Positions 1 through 10,300 of a stretch of 54,346 nt of DNA are shown piece by piece (the stretch's first letter is position 1; the number at the start of each line of letters is the position of its first letter). A program made the position numbers and the translations under genes. The stretch is from positions 1 to 54,346 of the forward strand of contig JAJQAY010000060.1 in the NCBI GenBank assembly GCA_021203515.1, given 5' to 3'. This stretch comes from Bacteroides sp. Its GTDB lineage: Bacteria > Bacteroidota > Bacteroidia > Bacteroidales > Bacteroidaceae. The notes beneath the pieces were generated by a model, which was not told where the DNA came from, made no database searches, and saw nothing but the letters and a program-made list of their open reading frames with translations.

Positions 1-60
1 TAGACAAATATTGTCTTTACGGTACACACAAGATTAAAACAGACAATTCCGTAATGATTT

Positions 61-1266
61 ATGCGAAAAGATAACTCAAAAGTCTTCCTGCTCGTCCTTT
101 TAGGAATGTTGACGGCATTCGGCCCTTTCGTCACCGACATGTATCTGCCCACTCTTCCTACTATGGGGAGTTATTTCAATACTACTTCCTCTATGGTACA
201 ATTGGGGATTACTGCCAGCATGATAGGCCTGGCAGTAGGTCAAATATTCTTCGGCCCGTTGAGCGACCGCTACGGCAGACGCATGCCGTTGTTGGTGGCA
301 ATGTGGCTGTTCATTGTCTCTACTCTGTTCTGCGTATTTGCACAAGACATCTATCAGTTTGTCACTTTCAGGCTGATACAGGGGATAGCCGGGGCGGGCG
401 GCATTGTCATTGCGCGTTCGGTGGCAGCAGATAAGTATTCGGGTAAGGAGTTGGCGAAGATGCTGGCGGTTATCGGGACCATCAATGGAGTGGCGCCGGT
501 GGTGGCTCCCATTATCGGAGGAATGCTTACGGAGGTCGTCGGGTGGGAAGGTATCTTTTGTATTCTGCTCGGACTGGGTGTGCTGTTGCTCGTGGGCAGC
601 TATTGTTTTCGGGAGTCATTGCCTTTGGAACACCGTTCGGCAACAAAGTGGAGCGATACGCTCGGCAGTTTTAAAGTAGTGTTGCAAGACAGCCAATACG
701 TGTTTTACGTATTGCAAATGGCGTTTGCGCAAGGAGTATTGTTTGCTTATATCTCTTCTTCCCCTTTCATCGTGCAGCAACATTACGGCTTTTCACCGCT
801 GGCATTCAGCTTATGCTTTGCTGTCAATGCGGTGGCGATAGGGGTAGCGGCAGCTATGTCCGTCAAGTTCCGCCGCCCGGTCAGTTGCACGCTGATAGGC
901 TGCATCGGAATACTGGTGGCGTCGGTGGGGGAATGTGCAGTTCTGATGGCAGGATGTAGTTTCTGGGTTTACGAATTATTCCTGTTGGCGCTCCTGTTTA
1001 TGATGGGGTTGACGTTTATGTCGACCACTACGCTGGCTATGGAGTGCCAACGCAGCAATACCGGAACGGCTTCCGCTTTGTTGGGCGCCGTCTGTTTTGC
1101 CTTCGGCGGCATTGTATCTCCGCTCGTAGGACTTGGAAACATCCTTTCGTCCACAGGAATTATCTTTGTAATCAGTGCTTGCTGCTCGCTCGGTTGCATC
1201 CTTGTAGCTTTGGGCAGAAGGCGGGCGCGGCTTTATTTCGCATTCAGCACGTCCCAGAACCGTTGA
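61..1266 (+). CDS. Bcr/CflA-family multidrug efflux MFS transporter
   Basis: A 401-residue inner-membrane protein with about 12 hydrophobic segments along its whole length, the usual size for a DHA1-type drug:proton antiporter. Between TM2 and TM3 it has the MFS motif A (GQIFFGPLSDRYGRR, residues about 62-76). The N-terminal FGPFVTDMYLPTLPTM stretch is typical of the Bcr/CflA subfamily, which exports drugs such as bicyclomycin or chloramphenicol using the proton gradient. The substrate cannot be told from sequence. The ATG at 61 directly precedes the first hydrophobic segment. The gene stands alone on the plus strand, and its last 34 bases overlap the end of the convergent macro-like gene. 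The family call is firm; the drug specificity is unknown. Confidence 0.9.
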   Translation: MRKDNSKVFLLVLLGMLTAFGPFVTDMYLPTLPTMGSYFNTTSSMVQLGITASMIGLAVGQIFFGPLSDRYGRRMPLLVAMWLFIVSTLFCVFAQDIYQFVTFRLIQGIAGAGGIVIARSVAADKYSGKELAKMLAVIGTINGVAPVVAPIIGGMLTEVVGWEGIFCILLGLGVLLLVGSYCFRESLPLEHRSATKWSDTLGSFKVVLQDSQYVFYVLQMAFAQGVLFAYISSSPFIVQQHYGFSPLAFSLCFAVNAVAIGVAAAMSVKFRRPVSCTLIGCIGILVASVGECAVLMAGCSFWVYELFLLALLFMMGLTFMSTTTLAMECQRSNTGTASALLGAVCFAFGGIVSPLVGLGNILSSTGIIFVISACCSLGCILVALGRRRARLYFAFSTSQNR

Positions 1267-1625
1267 GGCAGATAGATGTTGGGCACATCCGCCGCTCCAC
1301 GAAACAGCGGTGCTATCTCGGCAGGTTTGAATCCCGCGATGCCGCAACCTATCTCGGTGACGAGAAAGATGGTGTCGGGGTGTGCCTGGGCAAAGCGGAT
1401 AAACTCGTCCACATAAGGCTTGATGTTTTCCGGACCGCCGTGCATGGTGGGGATGCCGTAAGTCTGTCCCTGCAGGCCGGTTCCCTGTCCCCAGATGGCT
1501 CCCCATTTGCGCCATGCCAGTAGTGCGGCTCCGCCACCGTGTGCTCCTTCAAGATTGCTGCCGAATACGAATATCTCATTCGGTTTCAGTTCGGTAATTC
1601 TGTTTGAGGATACTCTTGCTTCCAT
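1233..1625 (-). CDS. Macro-domain-like protein of the A1S_2505 type
   Basis: A 130-residue soluble protein with no signal peptide. The N-terminal motif EIFVFGSNLEGAHGGGAA (residues about 17-34) and the later TEIGCGIAGF resemble the glycine-rich ligand loops of macro-like proteins. The pattern matches small proteins that databases list as A1S_2505-type phage non-structural protein; macro folds generally bind ADP-ribose or related nucleotides. The biochemical role is unknown, and no phage gene lies nearby. Its end overlaps the MFS gene by 34 bp in convergent orientation. A TATCTTTG promoter element lies 27 bp upstream of the ATG, so it is probably transcribed alone. The family resemblance is moderately sure; any function is inference. 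Confidence 0.75.
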   Translation of the reverse strand: MEARVSSNRITELKPNEIFVFGSNLEGAHGGGAALLAWRKWGAIWGQGTGLQGQTYGIPTMHGGPENIKPYVDEFIRFAQAHPDTIFLVTEIGCGIAGFKPAEIAPLFRGAADVPNIYLPQRFWDVLNAK

Positions 1626-1651
1626 ATGCTCTTGGGTTTATTGGTCAGATA

Positions 1652-1659
1652 CAAAGATA
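1652..1659 (-). promoter_or_regulatory. Bacteroides -7 element (TATCTTTG) for the macro-like gene
   Basis: The minus strand reads TATCTTTG, an exact match to the Bacteroides TAnnTTTG -7 consensus. A transcript starting near 1645 would have a leader of about 20 nt before the ATG at 1625. No well-spaced -33 TTTG was seen. Confidence 0.5.
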
Positions 1660-1718
1660 AATAATACATCGCAATATCGGTCATGAACTTATCACTTTAG
1701 CAAATGAATTCTGCCCTC

Positions 1719-3317
1719 CTAGCTAACCACTGTTGCAATTATCTGGATAGTTAAAATCAGGAATACCATAGCGATAGGATAAACCGTGGCATAGGCTACG
1801 CTCGGAATGTTGCTGTCCGTCATGGAGTCGGCTGCCGCAAGTCCGGGCGTACTGGTCATACCACCGGTGATGGTTCCCAATAAGTCGAGGATACTGATTT
1901 TGAAGGCCAACCGTCCAACGAACACAGCCACCAGCATCGGCACTATCGTAATAGCTGCACCCACTCCGAACATCAGCCAGCCGCTTTCCTGAAATGTAGC
2001 TACAAGGTTCTTTCCTGCCGATGTTCCTACTTCGGCGAGGAACAATAGCAATCCCAACTGCCGTAGCAACTGGTTGGCCGGGCCGGACATAGACCACAGG
2101 ATAGGCCCAGTCTTGCCGATAGCACTAAGGAATAGAGCGACAATCAGAATACCCCCCGTCAGTCCCGGAGAGAAAGAGAGACCGCCGGGGAACGATATGT
2201 TCAGTTTGCCGAACAACACGCCCAACACGATACCCATAGCAATAGGGAAGAAGTCGGTATCGGACAGCTTCTTGGCGTTGTTGCCCAACAACCGTGCCAG
2301 TCCTTTCAACCCTTCCTTCTCGCCGACTACCATCAGTTTGTCGCCAAACTTCAGTGTCAGGTCGGGCGAGGGTGACAGGTCGATACCGCTTCGGCGGATG
2401 CGTGTCACCGTACAGCCGAAGTTCTTCATCAGGTTCAAGTCGCCTAACTGCTTGTTTATAATATCCTTTTTTGTCAGCAACAGAGACTCTATCTCTTGTG
2501 TGTCTACTAACGGCAGTTCGCCTTCTTCGCGTTCACCCACAAGGGTTGCCAATTGGTTCAGGGCTTCTTCGCTGCCCACAGCTTGTATGTAGTCATTTTC
2601 ATGAAGCACAGTGCCGGCTATTGGAATGGAAATCTGCTCGTCGTGCTTCAGGCGGGAGATAACCGCGCCCGTCACGGCACGCGCATTGATTTGCATCAGG
2701 CTGCGGCCGAATACCAGCGGATTGGTGACCCGGTAAATGCAGGTGTTCAGTTCGGGGAACTGTCCGCGCCTTTCTTTTTCCAGTCGGCGGGCCTCCTGGT
2801 CGAGGTCGACGTGCAGGATGCGGGGGAGCAGCTTCACAAACAAGATGACGCCGATTACTCCGAACGGGTAGGCGATACCATAGGCAATGGATGCCAGCGG
2901 AGAGTTTGTACTGTCGATGGCTACGGCAAGACCCGGCGTACTGGTCAGTGCGCCCGCTATCAATCCCACGACGCTCGGTGTGTCGATGTCGAAAGCATAT
3001 TTCAGTCCTACAGCCGTCAAGGCAGCGGAGCAAATAATCAGCAGCGTGATAATGATAAGTGTTTTCCCTTTGCTGCGGAACGAGTCGAAGAAACCCGGCC
3101 CCGCCTGGATGCCGATGGTGAAGATGAACAGCACCAATCCGAAGTTTCCCAGTTCTTTAGGGATAATGACGCCGAAATGCCCGAAGAGCAGGGCGATGAA
3201 GATTACTGCGGAAACATCCAGTGATAGTCCTTTGATTTTAATTCTTCCCAACATGAAGCCAAGGGCCACAATGAGGAAAAGGGCGAAATAAGAGGAGTTT
3301 AAGAGGTCGGTAAACAT
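1719..3317 (-). CDS. AspT/YidE-type transporter with two RCK_C domains
   Basis: A 532-residue integral membrane protein with the layout of the AspT/YbjL/YidE transporter family. A block of hydrophobic helices (about residues 1-165) contains GALTSTPGLAVA. Two cytosolic RCK_C (TrkA-C-like) domains follow (about 195-340), and then a second helix block holding the matching TGGMTSTPGLAAADS motif. The repeated TSTPGLA motif in each half shows the internal duplication typical of aspartate:alanine-type exchangers. The substrate is unknown. An ATG also exists at 3362, but the -7 element at 3349-3356 lies inside that extension, so the start at 3317 (MFTDLLNSSYF) is preferred. Transcribed divergently from the DUF2721 gene. 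Confidence 0.88.
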   Translation of the reverse strand: MFTDLLNSSYFALFLIVALGFMLGRIKIKGLSLDVSAVIFIALLFGHFGVIIPKELGNFGLVLFIFTIGIQAGPGFFDSFRSKGKTLIIITLLIICSAALTAVGLKYAFDIDTPSVVGLIAGALTSTPGLAVAIDSTNSPLASIAYGIAYPFGVIGVILFVKLLPRILHVDLDQEARRLEKERRGQFPELNTCIYRVTNPLVFGRSLMQINARAVTGAVISRLKHDEQISIPIAGTVLHENDYIQAVGSEEALNQLATLVGEREEGELPLVDTQEIESLLLTKKDIINKQLGDLNLMKNFGCTVTRIRRSGIDLSPSPDLTLKFGDKLMVVGEKEGLKGLARLLGNNAKKLSDTDFFPIAMGIVLGVLFGKLNISFPGGLSFSPGLTGGILIVALFLSAIGKTGPILWSMSGPANQLLRQLGLLLFLAEVGTSAGKNLVATFQESGWLMFGVGAAITIVPMLVAVFVGRLAFKISILDLLGTITGGMTSTPGLAAADSMTDSNIPSVAYATVYPIAMVFLILTIQIIATVVS

Positions 3318-3348
3318 ATCATTCAGTGTTCTTAGGTTTTTCAGCGAA

Positions 3349-3356
3349 CAAAGGTA
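3349..3356 (-). promoter_or_regulatory. -7 element (TACCTTTG) for the AspT-type transporter
   Basis: TACCTTTG on the minus strand fits TAnnTTTG. The predicted start near 3342 gives a leader of about 25 nt to the ATG at 3317 and rules out the upstream ATG at 3362. Confidence 0.55.
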
Positions 3357-3388
3357 ATGCAAAAAAGTTAGATAGAAAAAGTATTATT

Positions 3389-3396
3389 TATCTTTG
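3389..3396 (+). promoter_or_regulatory. -7 element (TATCTTTG) for the DUF2721 gene
   Basis: An exact TAnnTTTG match on the plus strand. The predicted start near 3403 leaves about 25 nt before the ATG at 3428. It forms a divergent promoter pair with the element at 3349-3356. Confidence 0.55.
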
Positions 3397-3427
3397 CGGC
3401 AACTAAAACTCCTAAGATGTGATTTTT

Positions 3428-3817
3428 ATGGAAATAGATTTGACAATCCCTGCTTTGCTGTTCTCGGCCATATCGCTCATTATGTTGACATACACCAACC
3501 GTTTTCTGTCTTACGCCGGGCTGGTGCGTACCCTGAAAGAACAGTATCTTGAAAATCATTCGTCCGTGACGGCGGCACAGATTGCCAACCTTCGGAAGCG
3601 CCTTTACCTGACGCGCGCCATGCAGGTCACCGGTATCGGCAGCCTGCTATTGTGCGTCGTCAGTATGTTCTTTATCTATATACAGCTCTATCTTGCATCC
3701 GTCTATATCTTCGGTCTGGCCCTCGTCTTGCTGATTATCTCACTGGCGATTTCGGTCTACGAGATTTATATCTCCGTCAAGGCGCTGGAACTGCATCTGA
3801 AGGATATGGGCGAATAA
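3428..3817 (+). CDS. DUF2721 family membrane protein
   Basis: A 129-residue protein with an N-terminal hydrophobic segment, a charged middle (NLRKRLYLTRAMQ) and two further hydrophobic segments, ending in a short charged tail (ELHLKDMGE). The pattern and length fit the DUF2721 family of small inner-membrane proteins of unknown function. A GTG at 3419 is in frame, but ATG 3428 sits at a more usual distance from the promoter element. It is a single gene; the convergent S41 protease gene ends 24 bp further on. No function can be inferred. Confidence 0.8.
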   Translation: MEIDLTIPALLFSAISLIMLTYTNRFLSYAGLVRTLKEQYLENHSSVTAAQIANLRKRLYLTRAMQVTGIGSLLLCVVSMFFIYIQLYLASVYIFGLALVLLIISLAISVYEIYISVKALELHLKDMGE

Positions 3818-3840
3818 GGGCCGTTCTTTCGTGTAAGGAG

Positions 3841-6800
3841 CTATTTATCCAATTCTTTCAGCAACTCTTCTACGGCAATCTTCAGTTGCGTATCTTCTCC
3901 CTTCACAATCATTTCGGGGGAGTTGGCAACTTTGATGTCCGGTTCGAGCTGTGTGTTTTCCAGATAACTTCCGTCCGGCAGCCGATAGCCGATAACCGGG
4001 ATACCGAATACCAGAGACGGGTCTTGCAAGTGCTTCCACGATACACTCGTCATGGTGCCCGGAACGGGCATATCTACTAACTTGCCAAACTTCTGATGGC
4101 TGTACACCCACGGTGTGCCGTGTGCATTGGAGTAGTTGGCCTCGCATGTCGGCATGATGGACGGCTTGTTCCAGCGTCGGCTGGGCATGTCGCACGCTTC
4201 GCGGCCGCGAACCACCTGCGTAAAGTATTTCTTGCCGCTGAACAGTATTTCTATATCTTCGTGCAGGCGTCCGCCGCCATTGAAACGTGTGTCGATGACG
4301 ATGCCTTCGCGGTTGTTGTATTTTCCCAGAATGTCCGAGTAAACAGAGCGGAAACTGTCGTCGCCCATTGACTCGATGTGCACATAGCCTAGGCGCCCAT
4401 GAGACCATCTGTCCACGTCCGCCGCACGCTGTTTCACCCAACGGGTGTAGAGCAGGGAGTTGAGCGCAGCATTGCTGACGGGGATTGTCACTTCTTCCCA
4501 GCGTTCCTTAGTCTGCGGGTTGTAGAAGGAAACGAGGGTTTTCTTCTTTGCCTTATTATTAAGTAAGGTATAGTAATCCATTTCCGGAGTGATTTCCGTG
4601 CCGTCTATCTTTTCGATGACGGTGCCGGCTTTCACTTTCGTGTCGGCATTGTCGAACGGGACTTTCTCTATCACTTCGGCAATGAGCATACCTTTGCCGG
4701 AGTAGTTCCAGTCGAAAAGCAGTCCCAGGCTGGCGGTAGGTTCGCTTTGTCCGGTGGGGTAGAAGCGACCGCCGGTATGCGATACGTTCAACTCGCCCAA
4801 CCATTCGCTCAGCAGTTCGGCAAAGTCGTAGTTATTGTCGATGTGCGGCAGGAGCTTGCGGTAGGCGGCCGTCATGGCATCCCAGTCCACGCCGTGCATG
4901 TTGGTGTTATAGAAACGCTTTTGCTGCTGCTTGTATATGTGGTCGAACATGTAGTTGCGTTCGGCGCTCAAGTCCATTTTTACGTTGGCGTGATAGCTGA
5001 CAGGCTTTAACTCGTTGGAAGTCATATCCATCTTCTGCATCGTTTTGCCGCCTAGCAGGAAGAGGTTCTTCCCTTCCTTGTCCAGTTGCATGGAAGCCCA
5101 ACCGGCATCCATCTTATGGAGCAGCTTGGTTTCTTTCTTGCGGAGGTTCATCTTCCACAGGTCATAGCCGCCCTCAAAAGCGGCAAGGTAATAGAGCGTT
5201 TCACCGTCTTTGGAGATAATCGTGCTGCCCATATCCGATGAATTGGGCGTCAGGCGTACAACGCGGTCTTCTATGTTCTTCAGTTCTACAACGATGTCCT
5301 TTGTTTCAGGAGTTTCGTCTTTATCGGCTTCTTTCTTTTTATCTTTCCCTTTGTCGCCGTCCTTTTCTTTGGCTTTCTTCTGCTCCTTTTCCAGTTCTTT
5401 GCGCAGCTCGTAATCCTCTTTGCTCAGGCGATATTTGTCGTAAGCGTCCTGATTGAGGAATATCAGCATAGCATCGTTCTGTGAGTTCCATGAAGCATGG
5501 GCACGCATGCCGTAGCGTTCCGTCGAGAAAAGGATGGCGTTGCCGTCGAGGGCGAAGCGGGGCGAACCGCTCATGTAGCCGCTATTGGTCAGATTGATGA
5601 TTTCACTGTTACCTTGCGCGCTGACAAGACCTATGTCGGAATACGGGTCGTGCCGGTTACCGATAAATTCGAGGGTGAACCATTTGCCGTCGGGCGACCA
5701 GGCATAGTCGAAGTCGCCACCGGTGCTGTACCAAGTGGAGCCGTCCGTAATCTGGCGCACTTTCTTTGTTTTAAGGTTGAGCACCATCAGTCGGTTGCGG
5801 TCTTCGATGAAGGCCAGTTCTTTTCCGTCCGGTGAGAATTGCGGATAAGCACGCTCTACGGTGGTGGAAGGTAGTAATATTTCTTCTTTTATAAGGGTAG
5901 CATTCGGGAAATTGGGGTCAGCCTCCCGGGCTATTTTGGCGAGACAGAGTTGCCAGTTGCCGTTGCGCTCGGTGGCATAGGTAAGGGTACGGTTGTCCGG
6001 GCCGAAGGAAAGGCCGGCTTCGCGGGCAGCCGTGTGGGTAATCTGTTTAGTGGTGGCATAGTCTGCCGAGGTCACGAACACTTCACCGCGAACGATGAAA
6101 GCAATCTGCTTGCCGTCCGGTGAAACGGTTGCCGAAGTCGCTCCGTTGGTATAGCTCAAATTGGCTATCCGGGGCTGGTCGTCGCGGGTAATCTCTATTT
6201 GTACTTTCTGCGGGGCGGAACCGTCTTGTTGGGTATAAATCTCTCCGTCATATCCGTAGCACAGTGTTCCGTTGTTGCTGGCGGAAAGGAAGCGCACCGG
6301 GTGAGTCTTGAAGGAAGTCACTTCTTTTACAGACTGCGGCTGGGCTAGCGGGAAAGAATATACGTTGAACGAACTGCCGTTGCGCTCGCTCAGGAAGTAC
6401 AAGGCTTGTCCGTCCGGCGACAGTACGGGGTTGCGGTCTTCTCCTTCGCGCTGGGTCAGGTTGGTATGTTTACCAGTTTTTGCATCGTACATCCATACGT
6501 CGCGCGTGATAGAAGAAGTATGGTGTTTCCGCCATTGGTCTTCAAAGCCCTTCTGGTCTTGATAGAAAAGCGGTCACCCGTCTTGTCAAAGCAGACGGCT
6601 TCGGCGGGAGTGCCCAGTACTTGTTCCGTGCGTCCGCCCGTGGCGGGGACTTTATAAAGTTCGGTCATGGTACTTCTTGGGAAGAGTGCGCTGCTTGCCG
6701 GGTCTTGAATGGCGGCCGAAAACAGGATATATTTGCCGTCGGGCGTAAATGCGGACGGTATTTCTCCTGCCGAGTGCGTTGTCAGCCGTTGGGCTGCTCC

Positions 6801-7088
6801 GCCGTCGGCAGACATTATGAAAACATCGAAGTTTCCGTGTCGGTCGCTGGCGAAAGCAATTTGCTTGCCGTCCGGCGACCATATCGGGTTCGCTTCATAA
6901 GACTCTTGGGTAGTCAACCGTGTAGCCGTACCTCCTTTGGCAGGTACTTTGTAAATGTCGCCTTTGTAGCAGAATGTAATTTCTGTACCGTCGGGTGATA
7001 TTTGGATGTCGCGTATCCATAGCGGGGTGGCTGCATAGCCTGTCAGGGTGGTGAAGCCTAGTGCAATGTAGATAAGTGCTTTCTTCAT
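3841..7088 (-). pseudogene. Tricorn-like S41 protease with PD40 beta-propeller, one-base frameshift
   Basis: The two reading frames, 6456-7088 and 3841-6492, join into one 1,082-residue protein if one base is restored in the A4 run at 6566-6569. An N-terminal signal peptide (MKKALIYIALGFTTLTGYAA) is followed by many PD40/TolB-like repeats (PDG motifs, about 25-700), a lysine/glutamate-rich linker, a PDZ-like region and an S41 peptidase core. Likely catalytic residues are His771 in NVSHTGG and Ser987 in EANYSNAHG, matching the tricorn Ser/His arrangement. Such periplasmic proteases degrade peptides. Apart from the shift every segment looks intact, so a sequencing error is as likely as a true pseudogene. 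The -7 element at 7123-7130 fits its start. Confidence 0.85.
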
Positions 7089-7122
7089 GAATTTCGATTG
7101 ATACTATATTACTTGATAGTTG

Positions 7123-7130
7123 CAAATGTA
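7123..7130 (-). promoter_or_regulatory. -7 element (TACATTTG) for the tricorn-like protease
   Basis: TACATTTG on the minus strand lies 34 bp upstream of the ATG at 7088. It fits TAnnTTTG and predicts a leader of about 28 nt. Confidence 0.45.
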
Positions 7131-7216
7131 ATAATTATATTCCAAAGCTAACAGTCTGTCAAGTATTTATCGATGTTTTTCTTCTGCCGAAGTGCAATAT
7201 ATTGAATTTCTTATTG

Positions 7217-7224
7217 TATTTTTG
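7217..7224 (+). promoter_or_regulatory. -7 element (TATTTTTG) for the PUL regulator
   Basis: TATTTTTG on the plus strand lies 33 bp upstream of the regulator ATG at 7258. It is divergent from the element at 7123-7130. Confidence 0.45.
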
Positions 7225-7257
7225 TTCTTTAGAAACACTTTGAGTTGACCTGAAAAT

Positions 7258-10154
7258 ATGAAATTAAATACGATTATTCCGGTACTCTTCAGACGTTGGG
7301 TACTGTGCTTGCTGCTATTCGCATTCTTCATTCAGGCTAGAGCTTCTTCACTGATGCCGTCTGTCACCAACTATCTGGCAAAAGAATATGGAGCAGGTTG
7401 CCAGAATTGGGCTTGTACCCAGGATGAAAATGGCAGAATGTATTTCGGCAACAGTTACGGTCTATTGGTATATGACGGCTATTGTTGGATGCTTCATAGA
7501 GTGCCGGGGAATCATATTGTGCGTTCGGTTTTTATTAAGGACGACCGTATTTATGTGGGAGCTTTCGAGGAATTTGGTTATTTCGACTACTCGGATACGG
7601 GTGAACTTCAATATCATTCTCTGCGTAAGTATCTGAAAACTTTCCGATGGAGAATAATGAAATCTGGAATATTGTAGAACAAGGCGGTACAATCTATTTC
7701 CAGTCGTTCAGTGCATGGTTCTCGTTCGACGGGAAAATGGTGCGTGTCTGCCGCAACCGGAAATGCCAACCTCTTTACTTTTATACCCAGAATGACCATA
7801 TTTATTCGCAGATGATTGATGACGGTTTTTATGAATTTGACGGTAAGGACTTTCATCTTCTTTTTCCGCGCAGTAAAGTTAACAATGACAATATTGTAGC
7901 ATTATTGCCTGATAGGGAGGATAGCTTCCTGATGGTAACGGAGAATAGTGGGTTGTTTCGTTATGATGGTACCATCGAAACATGGAAAACGGATGTGGAT
8001 GCGGAGCTGAAACGGCAGCGCGTGAACCGTGCCGTGATGACTAAGGACTCGACATTGATGGTGGGAACAGTTTTGAACGGCATATACGCCATTGATCGTA
8101 AAGGACATTGCTTGTGGCATCTTAATCTGGATAATCGTTTGGATAATAATACGGTGTTGGGCTTGTTCTGCGATAAGGATAATAATATTTGGGTGGCATT
8201 GGACGATGGCATCGCGTACATTCACTATAGTTCACCCGTGACGTTGCTGACTCCGGCTAACCATGAAATAAAGCTGGGGATGGTATATGATATAGCCCGT
8301 AGGGGAGATTGTTTCTACCTGGCAACCAATCAGGGTATATATGAGTTCAATCAAGTAACCGGCGAATTGCACCTGCTTCCTCACACCGAAGGGCAAAACT
8401 GGTATGTGAAGGATATAGACAACCAACTCTTTGCCGGGAATAATGCCCATACTCTGCTAATCGAAGACAATGGAAAAATCACGGTAATAGGTAATACCAA
8501 TAGTAGTACGTGCCTGATAAAATGCGCCATTTACGGTGAAGAAATATTGCTGGAATCGTCTTACGCCAACCTCCGCATTTATAAGAAGAAAAACGGGCAG
8601 TGGACTTTTTCGCACGTGATAGACGGTTTTATCACACCGATAAAGCATCTGGAGGTTGACCAAAGCGGCACAATCTGGGCTAGCCGTATGTATCAGGGAG
8701 TTTATAAGATTGTACTGACAGACGACCTGTCGGCAGCAAAAAGTGCCAATCATATCTCTCATTTGGGCTTGGAGTCCATCGCCGGTCCTATTCATGTAAT
8801 GAAGATAAGAGGCCGTATTGTCTTTTCCAGCTCTAATGGTTTCTATACCTATGATGATATAGCCCAAAAGATTGTTCCTTTTCAGAAGTTGAACACCATT
8901 TCGCCTTATATAAGGAATGCACATTCGGTAGTGCCCGTCACGAACGACCGTTTTTGGCTGTCCGGCTCGCATGAGTATGCTTTGATTGATTTTCAGGGTG
9001 GAGAGTATACGGTGAAACAGCGTATTCTTATTGAACTTTTCGGCTCACCCTGCATTGAAAACTATAACAACGTGTTTGTCGATAACGATGTGGTGTACTT
9101 TAATCTGAATAACGGAATTGCACGCTACGATAAGACCGTAGGTAAGGTCAGTTCCACTTTGGGAGATGCGTTTTCCTTATATTCGGTCATTTGCTCCTCT
9201 GCCGATAAAAGGGAGAAACGTCTGCCTTTGATAGGGGATGTGAAACTTGAAAGTAACTATCGGGATTTGTTGTTTCAGGTAAGTTTGCCACATTACGATA
9301 AACTGCCGGTGTACTTCCGCTACACCTTGCAAGGTCCAGGTATGAAGCTGACCTCCAATCTTAGGGAACCTGAAATCCGTTACGGTAGTTTGGACTATGG
9401 GAGCTATGTTTTCCGGGTGGAGGCTTATACTGACTTGAAGCAGAAGGTGGGAGAAGTGGAGTATCATTTTACGATAGCGCGTCCATTCTATCTTTCCTAT
9501 TATGCTATTCTGTTTTATATTCTGGTTTTCATGGCATTGATTTATTTCTTCTCCAAGTGGCGTGCCAATCGTGCTATGACTAAAAAGCGGAAAGAGTATG
9601 AGGCAGAGCAAGTGCAACAGAATATTAAATTGCACGAGCAGGAACGGCTGATTGCCGTGCAGCAACAACAACTGCTGGAAGTTGAGTTGTCGGCAAAGAG
9701 TAAAGACCTCGCCAGTATGGCATTGGGCGTCTTTGCCAAGAATGAAGTTCTTGAAAAACTACGCACTGCCGTGCAGGAACTGCTGGTAAAAGGGCAATAT
9801 GGTCGTAAGAACCTGGAAGTCCTGTTGAAACTTATCAATGAAAACATCGAAACTCAAGAGTTCTGGGATGTATTCCAGAGCAATTTTGACCTGATTCACG
9901 GAAAATTCTTCCGTAATCTGCGTGAACGTTATCCTAATCTTACGGCAACTGACTTACGCTTTTGCGCATTGTTGCGCCTGAACCTGTCGACGAAAGACAT
10001 TGCACAAATGACTAACCTCACAATTCGGGGAGTGGAAGCTGCCCGTTATCGGTTACGTAAAAAACTGGATATACCGGATGGTACCGGATTGGTCGATTTC
10101 CTGATTGATTTGAAATATGCCCTTGCAAGAAAGATTTACATTATAATTGTCTGA
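7258..10154 (+). pseudogene. Membrane-spanning Reg_prop/Y_Y_Y LuxR-type PUL regulator, one-base frameshift
   Basis: Two frames (7258-7677 and 7647-10154) join into a 965-residue protein if one A is restored in the A4 run at 7636-7639 (giving LKNFPMENNEIWN). Order in the joined protein: signal peptide (to about 30), beta-propeller sensor repeats (about 40-620), a Y_Y_Y-like beta domain (about 660-735), one transmembrane helix (about 746-766), a coiled coil rich in E/Q, and a C-terminal LuxR-like helix-turn-helix (LSTKDIAQMTNLTIRGVEAA, about 910-930). No histidine kinase or receiver domain is present, so this is a one-component periplasmic sensor rather than a hybrid two-component system. It precedes susC on the same strand and probably controls the locus. 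The break may be a sequence error. Confidence 0.82.
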
Positions 10155-10236
10155 TTTATAGGAAGAAGTTTTGCAAAAACGTAGTAAACTGTACCCTTTT
10201 CCACTATGAACGTATTATCGTGATAGTGTCTTTTTT

Positions 10237-10267
10237 TTTGTCTGCGGTTAATTATTTAATTCCTTTG
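10237..10267 (+). promoter_or_regulatory. Predicted susC promoter (TTTG-N19-TTCCTTTG)
   Basis: TTTG at the end of a T-run (10237-10240) is followed by 19 bp and then TTCCTTTG (10260-10267), one base off the TAnnTTTG -7 consensus with correct spacing. The predicted leader is about 27 nt before the susC ATG at 10301. An off-consensus -7 would suit an activator-dependent promoter (inference). Confidence 0.45.
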
Positions 10268-10300
10268 CTCTCGACATTAATTAACACTTAAATTTGATTT

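Noticed and set aside
2..16. Inverted repeat AGACAA-ATA-TTGTCT upstream of the MFS gene
   Set aside because: Six-base arms occur readily by chance, and no regulator gene is adjacent in the visible sequence.
1257..1523. Plus-strand open frames across the macro-like gene
   Set aside because: They are antisense shadows of 1233-1625 with no protein-like motifs.
3318..3362. N-terminal extension of the AspT-type transporter
   Set aside because: The -7 element falls within it, so the extension would not be transcribed.
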